DNA of 64,000 nucleotides, from NCBI GenBank assembly GCA_028023455.1, contig JAQFVV010012446.1, forward strand, positions 184,001 through 248,000, given 5' to 3'. Source of the stretch: Epiperipatus broadwayi. Lineage: Eukaryota; Onychophora; Udeonychophora; Euonychophora; Peripatidae. The notes below the pieces were generated by a model, which did no database searches, had not been told where the DNA came from, and saw only the letters and a list, made by a program, of their open reading frames with translations. A program made the position numbers and the translations under genes. Positions 45,981 through 58,592 of this stretch are shown piece after piece. Numbering within the stretch: the stretch's first letter is position 1; each line of letters opens with the position of its first letter.

Positions 45981-47645
45981 CTTTTAATTTTACATATTTG
46001 TAAGTGCAAGCTATATATGTCATGTGATATCTGACTTTTTATTTTATATATATGTGTGTGTGTGTCTGTGTGCATAAGAAGCAACATAAATCATTTACCT
46101 GAGAGCTTCTAATCATCTGTCTAATACTATTAGTATTAATAATCTCCATTTTGAGACATGGCATAAATTCAATACAATAAAAAATATAAAATAAAATAGG
46201 CATAGCTACTGATCCCGATAGTATAGATATAATAACTGAGTACAGTTATTATAATTTAGGAGAATTATTAAAATAGAATTATTCATTCAAATATGAAAGA
46301 TTCTTACAATTATTATTATTAAATTAAAACTACATTGTAGATTTTGCAGAGTTTAGTTTAATTTATTGAGAAAATATTTAAAAGTTATACATTTATGAAT
46401 GTTCGATTATATAGCTAGCTTTAGAAACCTATTAAAACAGTTTAATTTTAGATTTAATTTTAAAGAGTTCTGTGAAAAGAAATTTTACCACTCTTCTTCT
46501 AGCTGAGATATTCTTCATGGCATTTAGCATTAGCTTTCTTTACTGAGCTGGTTTGTCTGTGTCTTCTTGGCACACTGTTGGTCTCGAACTTTTCCATTTC
46601 CATAGACTGATGTTTGAAGGAAGATGGCAAATATAAAGCCTCTAGCTGATGGTTTCTATTGTAAAATCCAATATAACCTCAATCAGCAAAATGTCACAAT
46701 AATTTAAGAGAGTGCACCTTAGTGCTTAATTTTGGGTTTTTATATCGTTTTACTCCCCCTGCAAATCCATAAGTTGTTTATAGTTTATAAGTTGGTAATC
46801 TTAAGTTTTAACATAAACTTTACTAACTTTAGGAAAGACAAAGGCAAAACCTAAGTTATTCATAAAATAGTGCAGGCTTGACTGCTTTTCTTTTGTCTTA
46901 AAATCTATTTTAGAATTTATTTTAAAATCTGTTCTTGGTTCTCACCATATTGAACCAGGTGTGTGTCACATGAGATTTTTCAAGAATCAGGATCTTTTAA
47001 AAGAGATATAAGTTCTGTAATGATTCTGCTATATGTGTAATCTTGTCGCCTCTGAAATTGGAAATTTGTATGTGAACAAATATTATAAAAACTTAAAGAT
47101 AAAAATAATTTAAAAGCATTGCAATACTTATAAAATCTATTGTGTTGCAACTTCATTTGCAACACAATATGTGTATAAGGTGCACTTATACACATACAAC
47201 AATGTTTACACTACTTACTTTTTATTATAGAATTTATAATTGAGTATACATATTATAAAATTATGGATACAGACATTAATATATTAGATGTATGCAAATA
47301 TATAAATAAGCACATCTACACATCAATAAATTATATAATATATATGGACTTAGATGGGGTTGAATAGGGAAAGGAATACTACTATGGAACAGTAGGGGAA
47401 ATGGATGATAGACAAATAATACTGTTTCATATCCTTAAAGTCAGAATAAAAATTAAAGAGAAAAAAAAGACAAATTCATTTACTTCTGTTTCTAATTACC
47501 ACTCAATCCTTTTTTCTTTTCAAAATATACATTACATATAACCATATAATTCTATAATTAAAACACTTCCTCTTTTCTTTATAAAAACTTTATTTGTTGT
47601 ATATATATATCCACTTGTTCCAAAGTTTCAACTATTTTTATTTTA
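45981..47645. other. Stretch without recognisable genes
   Basis: AT-rich with a short TG run near 46052-46072. No gene or repeat was recognised. Confidence 0.5.
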
Positions 47646-48190
47646 TAGTCATTTTCAAGGATCTAGAAAAAACATATTACATTATAACAAATTCCACATA
47701 ATAAAACCAAAAAGATCAAAAATTATCAAAAAAAAATATAAAAAACACAAAAAAATATATAAACCCCATAAAAATTAAAATAAATAAAATACATTAAAAT
47801 CAATTAAATTAAAACATAAAATATACCCCACATTTACTTGCCTCCCTTCTCAAAAAATTTCCCTTTTTACATTTTCTTTTATCCAAAATCCAATTGTTAC
47901 AATAAAACACTTATTTCCTTCTTCTTTCTCATATACTTCAAAATTATATTTATTTCCAAAAATAATTCTTTATGCATTACTTATCCAATTCTATTTAAAA
48001 CAGGTTTATATCTTTTTATATATAAACTCTCTTTTACCATTCTTTCTTTATATAATCTACCCCCCTCCAACATTTTAATATATTTCTTTTTGTGTTTTTT
48101 ATATATTTTTGATATTGTTTTTTTTTTTATTTTATTATGTGGAATTTGTTATAATGTAATATGTTTTTTCTAGATCCTTGAAAATGACTA
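47646..48190. repeat. Perfect 61-bp inverted repeats bounding a pyrimidine-rich core
   Basis: 47646-47706 and 48130-48190 are exact reverse complements, beginning TAGTCATTTTCAAGGATC. A weaker match extends outward about 20 bp on each side. The 423-bp centre changes from A-rich on the left to strongly C/T-rich on the plus strand, and a 111-codon frame there is Phe/Leu/Tyr-rich, as expected of such composition. It is probably a small non-autonomous transposon; exact ends and target duplication are unresolved. Confidence 0.85.
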
Positions 48191-49279
48191 TGAAGAAAAA
48201 ATAGTTTTATGTATATATTATACCAGATACTCAATCTATTCTGAAACAGAGGGCGCCACCAGACCACTGTGTGTCTGGAAAATTTGTTTACTGTGATCAG
48301 AATAGATGATGATGATGGTTTGCGCCGACTAGACTCGGGAGAAACAAGAGATCTTAAATTGTTTAGACAATTGAGACAAAAGCACAAAGACAAACATCAA
48401 CCAAATTAAGTTTAAACATATTTCATAAATTTTATTATGAAAAAATAAATTATTAAATATAAGTTTACGACACAATAGATGAGGGGCGGTTAACTCAGGC
48501 GTGTACCAGAAATACTAAAGGCAAAGCTATGACAGACTGACTTCATTCAGCAGAGGATTCACTTAAACACTGGTTTTCCCTTTTCAGATACTTAAACCAT
48601 ATGCCCTTGAAATAGATCAAAGAACCAGTGCCGATGAGCTGTTCGAGATCTAAACATGGTCAGATCTTGAATGTCCTTATATCGGTATGAACTGCACCAA
48701 TTACTACGTTTAAAATAATGGCGATTGATCCACCCCAAGAACAATCGAAAAATATCATTGAAATGAAGAAACAATTAAACTGGTGAATCCCAGCCAAACG
48801 ATTGGCGAAAATTACTTTAAAATTAATAATTAATGGTCTCAATAAGAGACAAGTAAATGATTAGAAAAACACGTCTGTCCCAGCAAATAATGAAAAGAAA
48901 ATAAACTTACAAATAAATTCTGAGTACACACTCTGATAAATTTAAAGCACACGTAATAAATACACAAATGAATCTATCGGAGAGTGCACGGAGTACGAAA
49001 ATCTTAAAAGTTGTAAACACTTTAGCAGAACGAAAGTATCGCTCACCTGTAATTTAAGAAAGGATAAATTTTATCTTCCTGCTGACGACTTATAAAATTA
49101 CAAAGAAAAACACAATTCTAATTTCTGCCTTTAGAGATCTTAGAAACGAAATCTCCACCTGCGAAAATCAGACAATAAAGTCGTCAGCCAAAAGATTTTT
49201 GGAGGTTAAGCACTAGGGTAAACACAGAGTATAAAATTACAAATTAATTATTGAATACTAAATAATTACAGGTAAGCAT

Positions 49280-49318
<39 letters not shown>

Positions 49319-49570
49319 GAGGCTGCTAAAGTATTTATAAAAGCGAGGTATAAAATATAAAACTCATTCGTCACTCTCCAATAAACAAAATGGAAAGCAA
49401 ATTAGAATCTTAAAACTAAGATTCTAAGACACACTATAAAATATTGGAAAACACAGCAAATATTAAATATGAGGCTATATTGATTTAAGAAGAAATATTT
49501 ATGATTAGATTGAGCGGAGATTTAATGAGAATTAATTTACCCTGGGAAGAATAAAAACGAAAATAATTAC
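48191..49570. other. Low-copy-looking region with one degraded minus-strand frame
   Basis: Less repetitive than its surroundings. On the minus strand about 98 codons run from 48842 to about 48549 with a single TGA at 48660-48662; GGSIAI and CLDLEQLIGTGSL blocks are seen, but I recognise no family. CAGAGGGCGCC near 48247 loosely resembles a CTCF core. An (AT)n tract lies at about 49281-49317. Confidence 0.35.
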
Positions 49571-49927
49571 CTTTCAGTAAAAGCAATGTTCACGTAGGGT
49601 GCGCACTTTTACTTAAGTTCATTTTCAGGTTCTTGAGGCAGCAAGGTAGATGTACGGAGGTTCCAGCTTCTTTTAGGTGTTCAAGGCATTACTGGAGCAA
49701 ACTTGGAAGTCAGGGATCCGTCTTTTGTGGAGTTAGCAAGCCATTCTGGTGGTGATAACAAGTATAGAATTTTTCATTTTTGCAAGCGAAAGTATTTAAT
49801 AACAGCTGATGTCCTTTAATTCCGAAATTTAAAAGTCTGTGCTGCTATAAATTTCATGTGAGAAAACTACTTGTCTATCTCTCAAAAATGAATTAACTGA
49901 CACTCCAAATTTTCGGGGCTATTTATA
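49571..49927 (-). promoter_or_regulatory. Possible promoter and first exon (minus strand)
   Basis: On the minus strand TATAAATAG (49919-49927) lies in a GC-richer patch. About 345 bp downstream is a good splice-donor match, CTGAAAG followed by GTAATT (GT at 49569-49570). Between them there is no long ORF, as in a 5' UTR exon. It could be the promoter of a host gene or of an LTR. It rests on motif matches only. Confidence 0.25.
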
Positions 49928-50851
49928 TGATGCTCCATTTCCCGCGAAACACTTTACTTGTTGTCCAATTTCTACGCCTGAGGCAGGGAAAATATTAATC
50001 TCCCACTCAATCTATCTAAGAATTCCACCCATGGTTTATTGAAATGAAAACAACAACATAAAAATCAAATCTCCGCTATCAAAATTGTTTACAATAATTA
50101 AAACAAAAGCAACAGGAATGCAATTAGCTATCCAGCTTGTTTTTAAATCAAATGGATTTAAAAACAGGCGGTATATGAAAACTATTTTAAAATAAATCGA
50201 TAAATATTTTTAAAAAATCCGTTTTGCATATAAACGCGTGTATACTTGGATACACGCATTTTTTTTAAATAATATTGCAAATTTAAACTCTACGTTTAAT
50301 TAAAATTAAAAGCTTAATAAATTTCTTTTTTTTTTTTGTTTAATAACAACACCATTGAACCGGATTTCAATCAGGTTCAATATATATATACACAAACACA
50401 ACAAATAAGTTTTTGTAAAGAAAAAATTATAGAATTATATAGAAAAAAAGACTTAACTTATAATTTTGATAAGTAGTCATGAATCAAAATTTTTCTAAAG
50501 AACTTAATTGGGCATTTTAATTAAATTTTATTAATCTTGCCTATCTCTTGTATATTACTAACCATCCCATCAGAAATTTATGGTGTATCCTCAATGCACA
50601 AAGTAAAACAAATAAACTAAATTATTAATAACATGCTACAATATTATTATTCTACCTGAGCAATGAATAACAATCAAATTTATATTACACATAAATTTTT
50701 GTATTCAGAGTGAATATTTGTCATATCAAATTGAATATATGAATATAAACATTAAGGTAAAATATGTACATATTTACACTGGGGTGATTCTCTAGTGCTA
50801 TGTTATCCATCCTAGTGGAATTCTGGAATGAGCTATCCAGTGCTGTAAACT
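49928..50851. other. Stretch without recognisable genes
   Basis: AT-rich; homopolymer runs near 50327. Nothing recognised. Confidence 0.5.
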
Positions 50852-52180
50852 TTAAGCATACTCACTGCCTTCAAAAGACATTTTTCTACTCAATAAAAAA
50901 TTACTTCCTTCTTCATCTTCCTCACTGATATATATATCCAGACCTTTGGGAACATCCTTTGGCAGGAAGCTCCAATATAGTCCCAGGTTAATTTCAGGTC
51001 CTAAAAGATCATCATTGTCTTTGGACCAAAGTTCCATTTCCTTGCACTGGCTCCACCATGCATATGGGCTTGGATTCTGGGAAGACCGTATAGTAATCCC
51101 AGAACTGCCTATTGCTTTGCCATTCAATCTGCATCCACAGCTGGTTATCTATTTTTAAGATAAGTGATTTATATCCTCTTTCTTTTTTTCAGGTGCTTAA
51201 TGCTAGTATGATAACTCATCCTCCTTTCCTTTAGCTTCAGACAGCTTCTCTACGATGAGAGAATGCAATTTCCCAATTTGTGTCTTTCTCTGTTGAACCT
51301 GTAATTTTCCCATAATCAATATGACACCCTTACTATCTCAAAAAATCTGTACCAAGGACTACATCTTGGATCAGTCCCTTTACCACCAGAAATGGATGGT
51401 TTTAGTAGCTCCACCACATTCCAAGTCCAAACTGATCTTATATTTCTTCTATCTTTGTTTTTATCCCATCAACCATTCTCATCTGTATGGCAATTGCAAG
51501 AGATTTATATAGCAATGGTCCCTCCTCTTCCAATATTTAGGTCAACCTCTTTGAAGCTAAAGATACTTGGCTACACATATCAACTAATTTAGTTAATTCC
51601 AAATTCCCTCATCCTAAAACTGACTGTAGGACATGAGCCAATCTAAACACTGGCCAACACCTCCATAGTCACTAACATATTGGTCACTGGACTAGTCTGC
51701 AATTTTTTTGACTCCTGGATTTAAATAATAGGCGCACTTAATACACCTTTTAATCCTCATTTGCTCCTCCCATTCTGGAAGCTTTTTGTTGGATAGTTCC
51801 TTGCAGCTACCACATGACACCTTACTCCTTCTAGTCTATATACTTTTTCTGGGGGTTCTTTGTACATGGGTTTGTAATCAATTGTCATGGGAAATCCTGC
51901 CATATCCTCTATCATTCTGATTCTACAATCATCAGGTGATGGTATATCAACTGTTATACATGCGATGGTGTATTTTGTTGTTTGGCATGAAGCATCTGTG
52001 TATCTGTAAAAGGAAACATCTCCTTCAAAAGATTTGACCTGGATAAACTTGGCCATATGCATTTGGGTGCTTGGTATTAACTCCAGAGGTACTACAGGGT
52101 TTGAATTCCCAGCCTTGATCACTTGAATTGAGTGTAGTTTTCCTGAATCAGTCATTTGGTCATCTTCCTCAGTCACTAGA
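50852..52180 (-). pseudogene. Possible LTR-retroelement relic with retropepsin-like part
   Basis: Minus strand. An open segment, 52176-51757 (139 codons), is of unknown family; a frameshift near its end leads into a CIKCAYYLNPGV block. A broken segment at about 51600-51250 reads LVDMCSQVSLASK, then HPFLVVKGLIQDVVLGTDFL. The spacing and sequence suit an aspartic protease whose D-T-G has decayed to D-M-C, with VLGTDFL as the conserved C-terminal element. A last open segment, 51127-50852 (91 codons), is acidic and unrecognised. No reverse transcriptase or LTR pair was found. The family call is tentative. Confidence 0.35.
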
Positions 52181-52243
52181 CTTTGCCTAGCACTTCCTAT
52201 CTCACTGTCATGTTCCCCCAGACTCCCACATGGATCTTCAATG

Positions 52244-52710
52244 CTAATTTATGATAATAGCAAGGAAAGTAGTTTACTGTTTAAAGCTCGGATAGGATCT
52301 TTAGCAACAAAGGAATATGTACAGAAATGGAAAATATAAGTTGTGTAAGGAAGGCATAGAAAATATTAGGCATCTGTTAATTGAATATAAATACCTGAAA
52401 GCAGAAAACGTACAAATAATGAAGTTGTGGAAGAATACATATAAACTGATTATATAGAAAGTTGGTTATTGGTTTTTATGCTGAGTTTAGAAAAATATAA
52501 GGAGGATTTGATAAAGGCTATGAAGTTGACAGATTATGTTGTGGAAATGGGATGGAGCAGGACAGAGAGGAATATGGGAAAACATAGGACAGGGAATGGA
52601 GAGGGAAATGTCAATTGGCTAACAGGTTTCTCTGGGAATAGTGGCTGATAGATTCCTGACTTTGTATAAGTAGAAATCACAGTTCATCACATCACCTCAT
52701 AAATGTTTCT
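52244..52710 (+). pseudogene. Esterase-LINE, 3' fragment (plus strand)
   Basis: Nucleotide matches to the end of the family: the FKARIGSLATKEY-like block near 52285, a Cys cluster region, the shared 3' UTR (GGCTAACAGGTTTCTCTGGG near 52616) and a TCACATCACC tail near 52688-52700. Several stops. 5' truncated at about 52244. Confidence 0.75.
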
Positions 52711-54929
52711 TTGTAAAGGGATAGTAGAACTTATTTTAACCACATACCTGAATACTACTTCAAAATTTTTAATTCATTAAAATATTATATTAAGATTATG
52801 CCTGTCAACCAATTTGAAAGACAATGTATTTTTGTTTTATGTTAATAATTACATTAATAAGTCGAAAATTATTTCCAGTTAAATTTATTTATATATTACA
52901 ATTTTTTTGGTAAAACCTTATGTTTCTTTAGTTTTAAGTTTTCTCTTTGAAAAAAAAAAGCGAGTGGAGAAGGATATTGATGAATATATTGTTTTAACCC
53001 TTTAAAATGGAAAAGTCTTGCTAGTTATTAGAATGCAAATGATATGTATTGGGAAAATTAGTCATGAAAAGATTTCCAATTCAAAAAAACTTCTTTTTGC
53101 GAATAAAAATAGAAAGAAAGAGGTGAAGTTATAGATCAAAAAGCTATTGGATATAATATAAAGGACATATTAAAAATGAATAATAATGTGATATCAAATC
53201 ATAATTAAAAAGAATAATAAACACCTAATGTTATCAGTAACATCTGCCATACTGGAAAAAATGCAGATCTCACCAGACATATGCACAAGGATGCAAGTCA
53301 TTTATTTTGTCATGGATTTAAATATGGTGAATAATTAGTTCAACAGTCTTTTGATTTTTGGTATCTGTACTTTTAAATAATGATTTCAGATATCCTTCAC
53401 ATGCTTTTTGATAGGGAGATAGCTGTATGATTTTATATTGCATCAGGTTTTATCTATTGTTTTGTTGAAATATCAACTAGTCCACTTTATGCATTCTGTA
53501 AAATAATTTTTTTAAACTTTGAGTTCCTCATAGAGCTGCAATCCCTGTTTGGTGAATCATCAAGATTGTCAGCTCATTAATAATGAGGATCAGAACTGTG
53601 TTGCTTGAAGGAATTCATATAAATAAAAATATGATTCCACACACGATACACATTATGTTACTTATTAAGAACATTGTGCAGAAATTTACTTTAAAAAAAA
53701 TATTAATTTTTTTTTTTAAAGTTTGAATAGTGAATGTTAGACCATATGGCCTATTAATAATAGGAAATCAATTATTCCAAAGACTCGTGGGCAAAATAAT
53801 AATTTATTCTCAATAATTAGATTGTTTTGTTTATACAGTGAAATCAATATAATCTGTTTGCTATTTTAAAAAATCGTCAGTTATCTGAAAATGTTCCTAA
53901 ATGTATCTAAATGTGAACCTCAAGTAAGGCAATGAAATTTAATCATAAATATAGCTGAGTTACTCAGAGAACAAAGAAACAGCATTTAAGGAATAAAACT
54001 GGTGTAAAAAATTAAAGCAGTCATAGAAAATTTATATTTAAGACTTGCTTTGTGACAGATAATAAGAAAATAAAGCAATAAAAAAAATCACTATAACTTT
54101 TTGCTTAACCTTCAGAGCTAGAATATAAATCATCATCTTCATCACATATGATTGATTAATATCTTTGTACATATTTGAATTTAATTAGTTTTATTCCAAT
54201 GAATATTAGCTGAAATATAAATATACATACTCATATAAGGTTTTGTTATACTAATATTTGAAACAGTCCCAAGCGAAATTCAAACTTTATTTTTATTATA
54301 TATGTACAAAATAACCCAATTATTGGACAGTAAAGATTATCCATCTAATTCGACTACAGCAGCTATTACTATTTTGAGATAATGGTAATTTATGCAAAGA
54401 TTGTTACTAAATGTCAGAAACCTATGCATATGTAGTAATACATCAAATGATTGAACCAGTAATGCTTTGGTCATCATCCTTTAGGACGTATAAGAATGTC
54501 TTGCTCAGTGTTTTAAAACTATTATTAGGGACCACATTGTTTGGTAATATTAATTCTATGGAGTGAATAAAGTGGATTGTTGGGAAACAGATTTTGTAGT
54601 AAAATAGATAAAATTAGGTGTGATGTAAAAGGATATATATCTCATTCTCATCTATTAAAACTATCGGGTGAATATTTGAATTATTATTTTAAAAAATATT
54701 AACAAAAGTCATATGCAGAACAGTGTATCATTTCTGATGTGATGCATGACATTAGATACAAGTTTGACAATCCATGGAAGAGCTTAATAATTTTTATCTT
54801 TAAATATGATTGTCTTGAAATTTACACTTTTCTCCCCACTGGGGTAGATGTTTCTGATAACAATATGAATCTTTTATTCTCAGTTCATTATGATTTAATT
54901 TTACTTTGTTGACTTCTTACTTTAAATTC
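52711..54929. other. Long AT-rich stretch without recognisable genes
   Basis: No coding or RNA signal was recognised on either strand. Confidence 0.55.
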
Positions 54930-56050
54930 ACTGGAACCATTATCATTATCAACTACTATCAATCCACTGCAGAATGAAGATCTTTCCAAGCTCAATTCAT
55001 CGTCTCTGATCTCTAGACTCTCTCCTCTACATCACTCCTGCACACTTTCTCATTTCATCCATCCATCTCACATGCAATCTCTTTCTGGGTCTTTTACAAT
55101 CTCTTGGAATCCAGTTTGATTTAAATTATTCATCTATTATCATCTCTTCTAGCAATATGTTCAGCTCAACTCCACTTAAATCTTTTAATTGTTTCAATGT
55201 TATTAGTAATACCCATTTGTTCTTTTACCCATATATTGTGCTTTCGATTTCTTCTTGTTACTTCGCAACTCTCCATACTTCTTTGAGTAGTCTGAAGTCT
55301 CTGTATTGCTCTTCTATTAAGTGTCCAAGTCTCAGATTCATCAGTAAGAACTGGTAAAACACATTTATTAAAAACATTCCTTTTCAAACACATAGGCAAT
55401 TTCCTTTTAGTATTAAGTTATTTCTACTAAAAGCATTCCAACAAAGTTTAATTCTATGATCAATTTTATCGATTATGTTTCCATCTGTAATAATAATCTC
55501 ACCAATCTATTTGTAGTTTATTAACTTGTTTTAATTCATCATAATCAATCTTTATTTTCAACTTTTGGGAAATCCATTGAACATTACTTTAGTGTTCTTA
55601 ACATTTATGTTTAGTCCTACTTTCTTTCTTTCATCTGATAACTCTTGCAATATCTTCTGAAGCTCTAAAGCATTATTTGCAAAAACAACTGCATCATCTG
55701 CAAAATCTAAATGACTTAAATAATCTTTATTTTTATTCCTTTACCTTTCATTTTAATTCACAAAATACTTCTTTCAGCACTGCTATAAAATGTTTTGGAA
55801 ATATTAAGTCACCCCTGTCATACATCCTTCTCAATATTAATCTTTCTAATATCATTATGTAATCTAATTATTGCTGTTGTATTTTTATAAATATTATTCA
55901 GAGTATGACAATATCCCAAGTCTACATCTTAATGACCAAATGCTTTAATCACTGAAAAATGCATATAGAATTAAATGCCTTTTCATAATCTACAAATCCA
56001 AAGAAGAATGGCAACTCAAATTTACTGATCATTTTTGTGCGACTTTCAAA
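54930..56050 (-). pseudogene. RTE-like LINE fragment (minus strand)
   Basis: The 3' end near 54935 (TCATTATCAACTACTATC) matches the RTE copy at 11345. The C-terminal part, 55399-55166, shows CLKRNVFNKCVLPVL, SETWTLNRRAIQRLQTTQRSM and NIWVKEQMGI. It extends back to the DYEKAF region near 56000 and stops at about 56040, so the endonuclease and half the reverse transcriptase are missing. Many frameshifts. Confidence 0.8.
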
Positions 56051-57572
56051 TTTTTGGCGTCAATTGCGTGTTTTAGTTTACTGAAAGGAATAAAATCAAA
56101 ATCTCTTAATAAACTAGATAAAGAACATTTGGATAATGTAATAAAAATTTAGCATTATATTTTGTCAGAAAAGCAAATAAATCTAGACGAAAGCTCATAA
56201 CATTTGGACAAGTCATAAAGAATGACATGAAAAAATAAAAGACTTATTTGTATTATTATTCAGTTTTGTTATTATTTTTAAGTTATATTCTACAATATTT
56301 TCTTTCATGAAAATGATTTTATATATAAATGTGTAAATAAATGCTAAATTTTGATGTTTTTCCCTACGCATTTGGATAAATTACATTTGGTAACAAAAAT
56401 TAATAACAAAATAAATTATGAGACACATTGGAAAATGAGATTTGTAATAAATATACTTTGATATTGTTTATTATTAAGGTTTATATTTGGAGGTTTTATA
56501 GAAGTCATATACCGAGAGTGCAGACAGCTAACAAAATAAGGACTGTCTTCTTTTGAATTTAATAAAGCAAGATTGAATGAGTATTGATAGGTTTAATAAA
56601 AATTACTCAGAACCTAATGTTATTAAAACAAAATTAAAAAGTGAGCTAAACGCATTGCCAAATGGCAATGTATGAAAAGCCTAATGTTTTAAATAGATGT
56701 TATTGCAACATATCTAGAATATATGTGAGATGGATGGATAAAAGAAATTAATTTGATGGGAGTTTAAGGGAAAAGAAATTGAGAAATTTAATTTTGCAAT
56801 GGATTGATATTCATCAAAAGGAATTGAAATTTGTAATTCTTCAAGTATAGGAATTCATCCATATACACCTACATAAAAACACTATTTGACTAATAATCTT
56901 AATAATATATCTCTCGATATTCGAATGCTAGAATAAATTATCTTAAAAGTATGCTGTTCAATAGACATAGCATTAATCAAAATGCCCCCCATCTCCCTTT
57001 CAAGAGAGAATTTAGAACAATATAATATATTTATGAAAAAAGAAAAACTTATTAAGAATTTTCATAAATATACGAGTTTAATCTGGAAACAATCTCCAAT
57101 TTGTTAAGACAGTTAAAAAAGTAGGGCAAATATTTATGGCGTCCAACGTAATCAATTGTTCATTACAAATTATTTGGGTCATAATTTTAAATCATAGTTT
57201 AAGAAATAAATATGTTAAGTAATACTTAGATTATAAAACTTCCCTTCCTTTACAAATAACGTTTTGTTCAAAGTGCGGTAAAAATATTTCTTTTTAAAAA
57301 AGACGCCCTCTAACAAACACAAGTATAAATTCTAATATAACGTGATACTGCAATATTTAACAATAATTACGTTTTATTTTACAAAGTACTAACTTTTATT
57401 TAAAGTCTTTTTTTTTATATTAAAATTTATATTCAAGAGTTCTTTAAGAAATTAAAGAATGTTTTTCGTTTTCCTATAAGATTTTAAAAATTCTGAAAAA
57501 TTAATTTTAATTTTTTAGTACACATGAACAAAATTATGATAAAAGAATTGCACCTTTCATTTTTTACTTGTC
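56051..57572. other. AT-rich stretch without recognisable genes
   Basis: Nothing recognised except GACGCCCTCTAACAAACA at about 57302, similar to about 38101. Confidence 0.5.
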
Positions 57573-57580
57573 TTCTAACT
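57573..57580. repeat. 8-bp target duplication, left of the hAT element
   Basis: TTCTAACT, repeated exactly at 63013-63020. Eight base pairs is the hallmark length for hAT insertions. Confidence 0.95.
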
Positions 57581-58128
57581 CAGGCATGTCAAACTGGCGG
57601 CCCACGGAAGGATTTTTCTTGGCCCTCGACTAAGATGCTATGCAATAAAATGAAAACAGAACGATATGTTGCAAACAATAAATTAATTTTTTTTAAAAAG
57701 CTCTTATATTTAATTACATGAACTAAAATATATACAGTAATTGTTGTCTACATACATAGCTAATTTATAATTCTCGGTTACACGCATAGCTAAATATTTT
57801 TGATGACATGCCTTTATGATGATGAAGTATTTGAGATATGTGAATACCAAAGCTGGCAACGTTAATAATGTGCTGCTGTGCTTCCGAGAACATAAATACA
57901 TTAGTCAGCTATTCGCGCCACCAACGTAGCAATCCTATCTGCAGATATTGGTTTTTTCTTTGAATTGTAACAAAAGGCAGTTGCGCTAGTTTCTTTATCC
58001 GGATTGGTGTGTTAAAAATTTGCAGGTTGTTTCCTTTTATAACTCATTCAAAAAATATAAGTAAACTGCTATATCCGAGAGTTTATACCTTTCTGAAACT
58101 AGTCAGACAGCATAAGAAATAAGGAGCA

Positions 58129-58540
58129 TGAAGTGTTTGATAAAAGAAAAAGAAATATTTCAGAAGTGAAATTACAACATATATTTTGTTTTTGGAATAG
58201 CGGAATATAAAAATATAAAACGGATTATAGAAGACAAAGGATTACGTTTAGAGAAATTGAGAACAAGCCGGACCACAGAGAAATTAGGAGTACAATTTTA
58301 TTGGTAGAAATGCAGAAGAACAGACGAATTGAAATAATGAGATAATTGAACCAATGAACAGATAAATCCGGAAAGGTGTGAAATTTTCAACACACATCAA
58401 ATAAAAAGACTTTTTTCATGTATATATTTCAGTAGTAATTAGTTTTAAAAGTAGAGTGTACTGTAGAAGTTTGTGTTTAAATAAAGCATTATGGTATTAT
58501 AAATAATAACACGGAATAAAGATTTTGTTAATACATGGCA
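58129..58540 (+). repeat. Left LTR, 412 bp
   Basis: Differs from the right LTR (60063-60474) at six positions by eye, about 98.5 % identical, with no length difference. TG start, CA end. A polyadenylation-like AATAAA-type segment lies near its 3' end (TTTAAATAAAGC near 58480). Confidence 0.93.
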
Positions 58541-58592
58541 AAACTTGGCGCAGTCGCCGTGAAAAGTTGAACCTACGGACGGACAAGTTAAA

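Noticed and set aside
47838-48173. A 111-codon Phe/Tyr/Leu-rich frame that could look like a membrane protein
   Set aside because: The composition follows from the C/T-rich core of the inverted-repeat element; no conserved motif.
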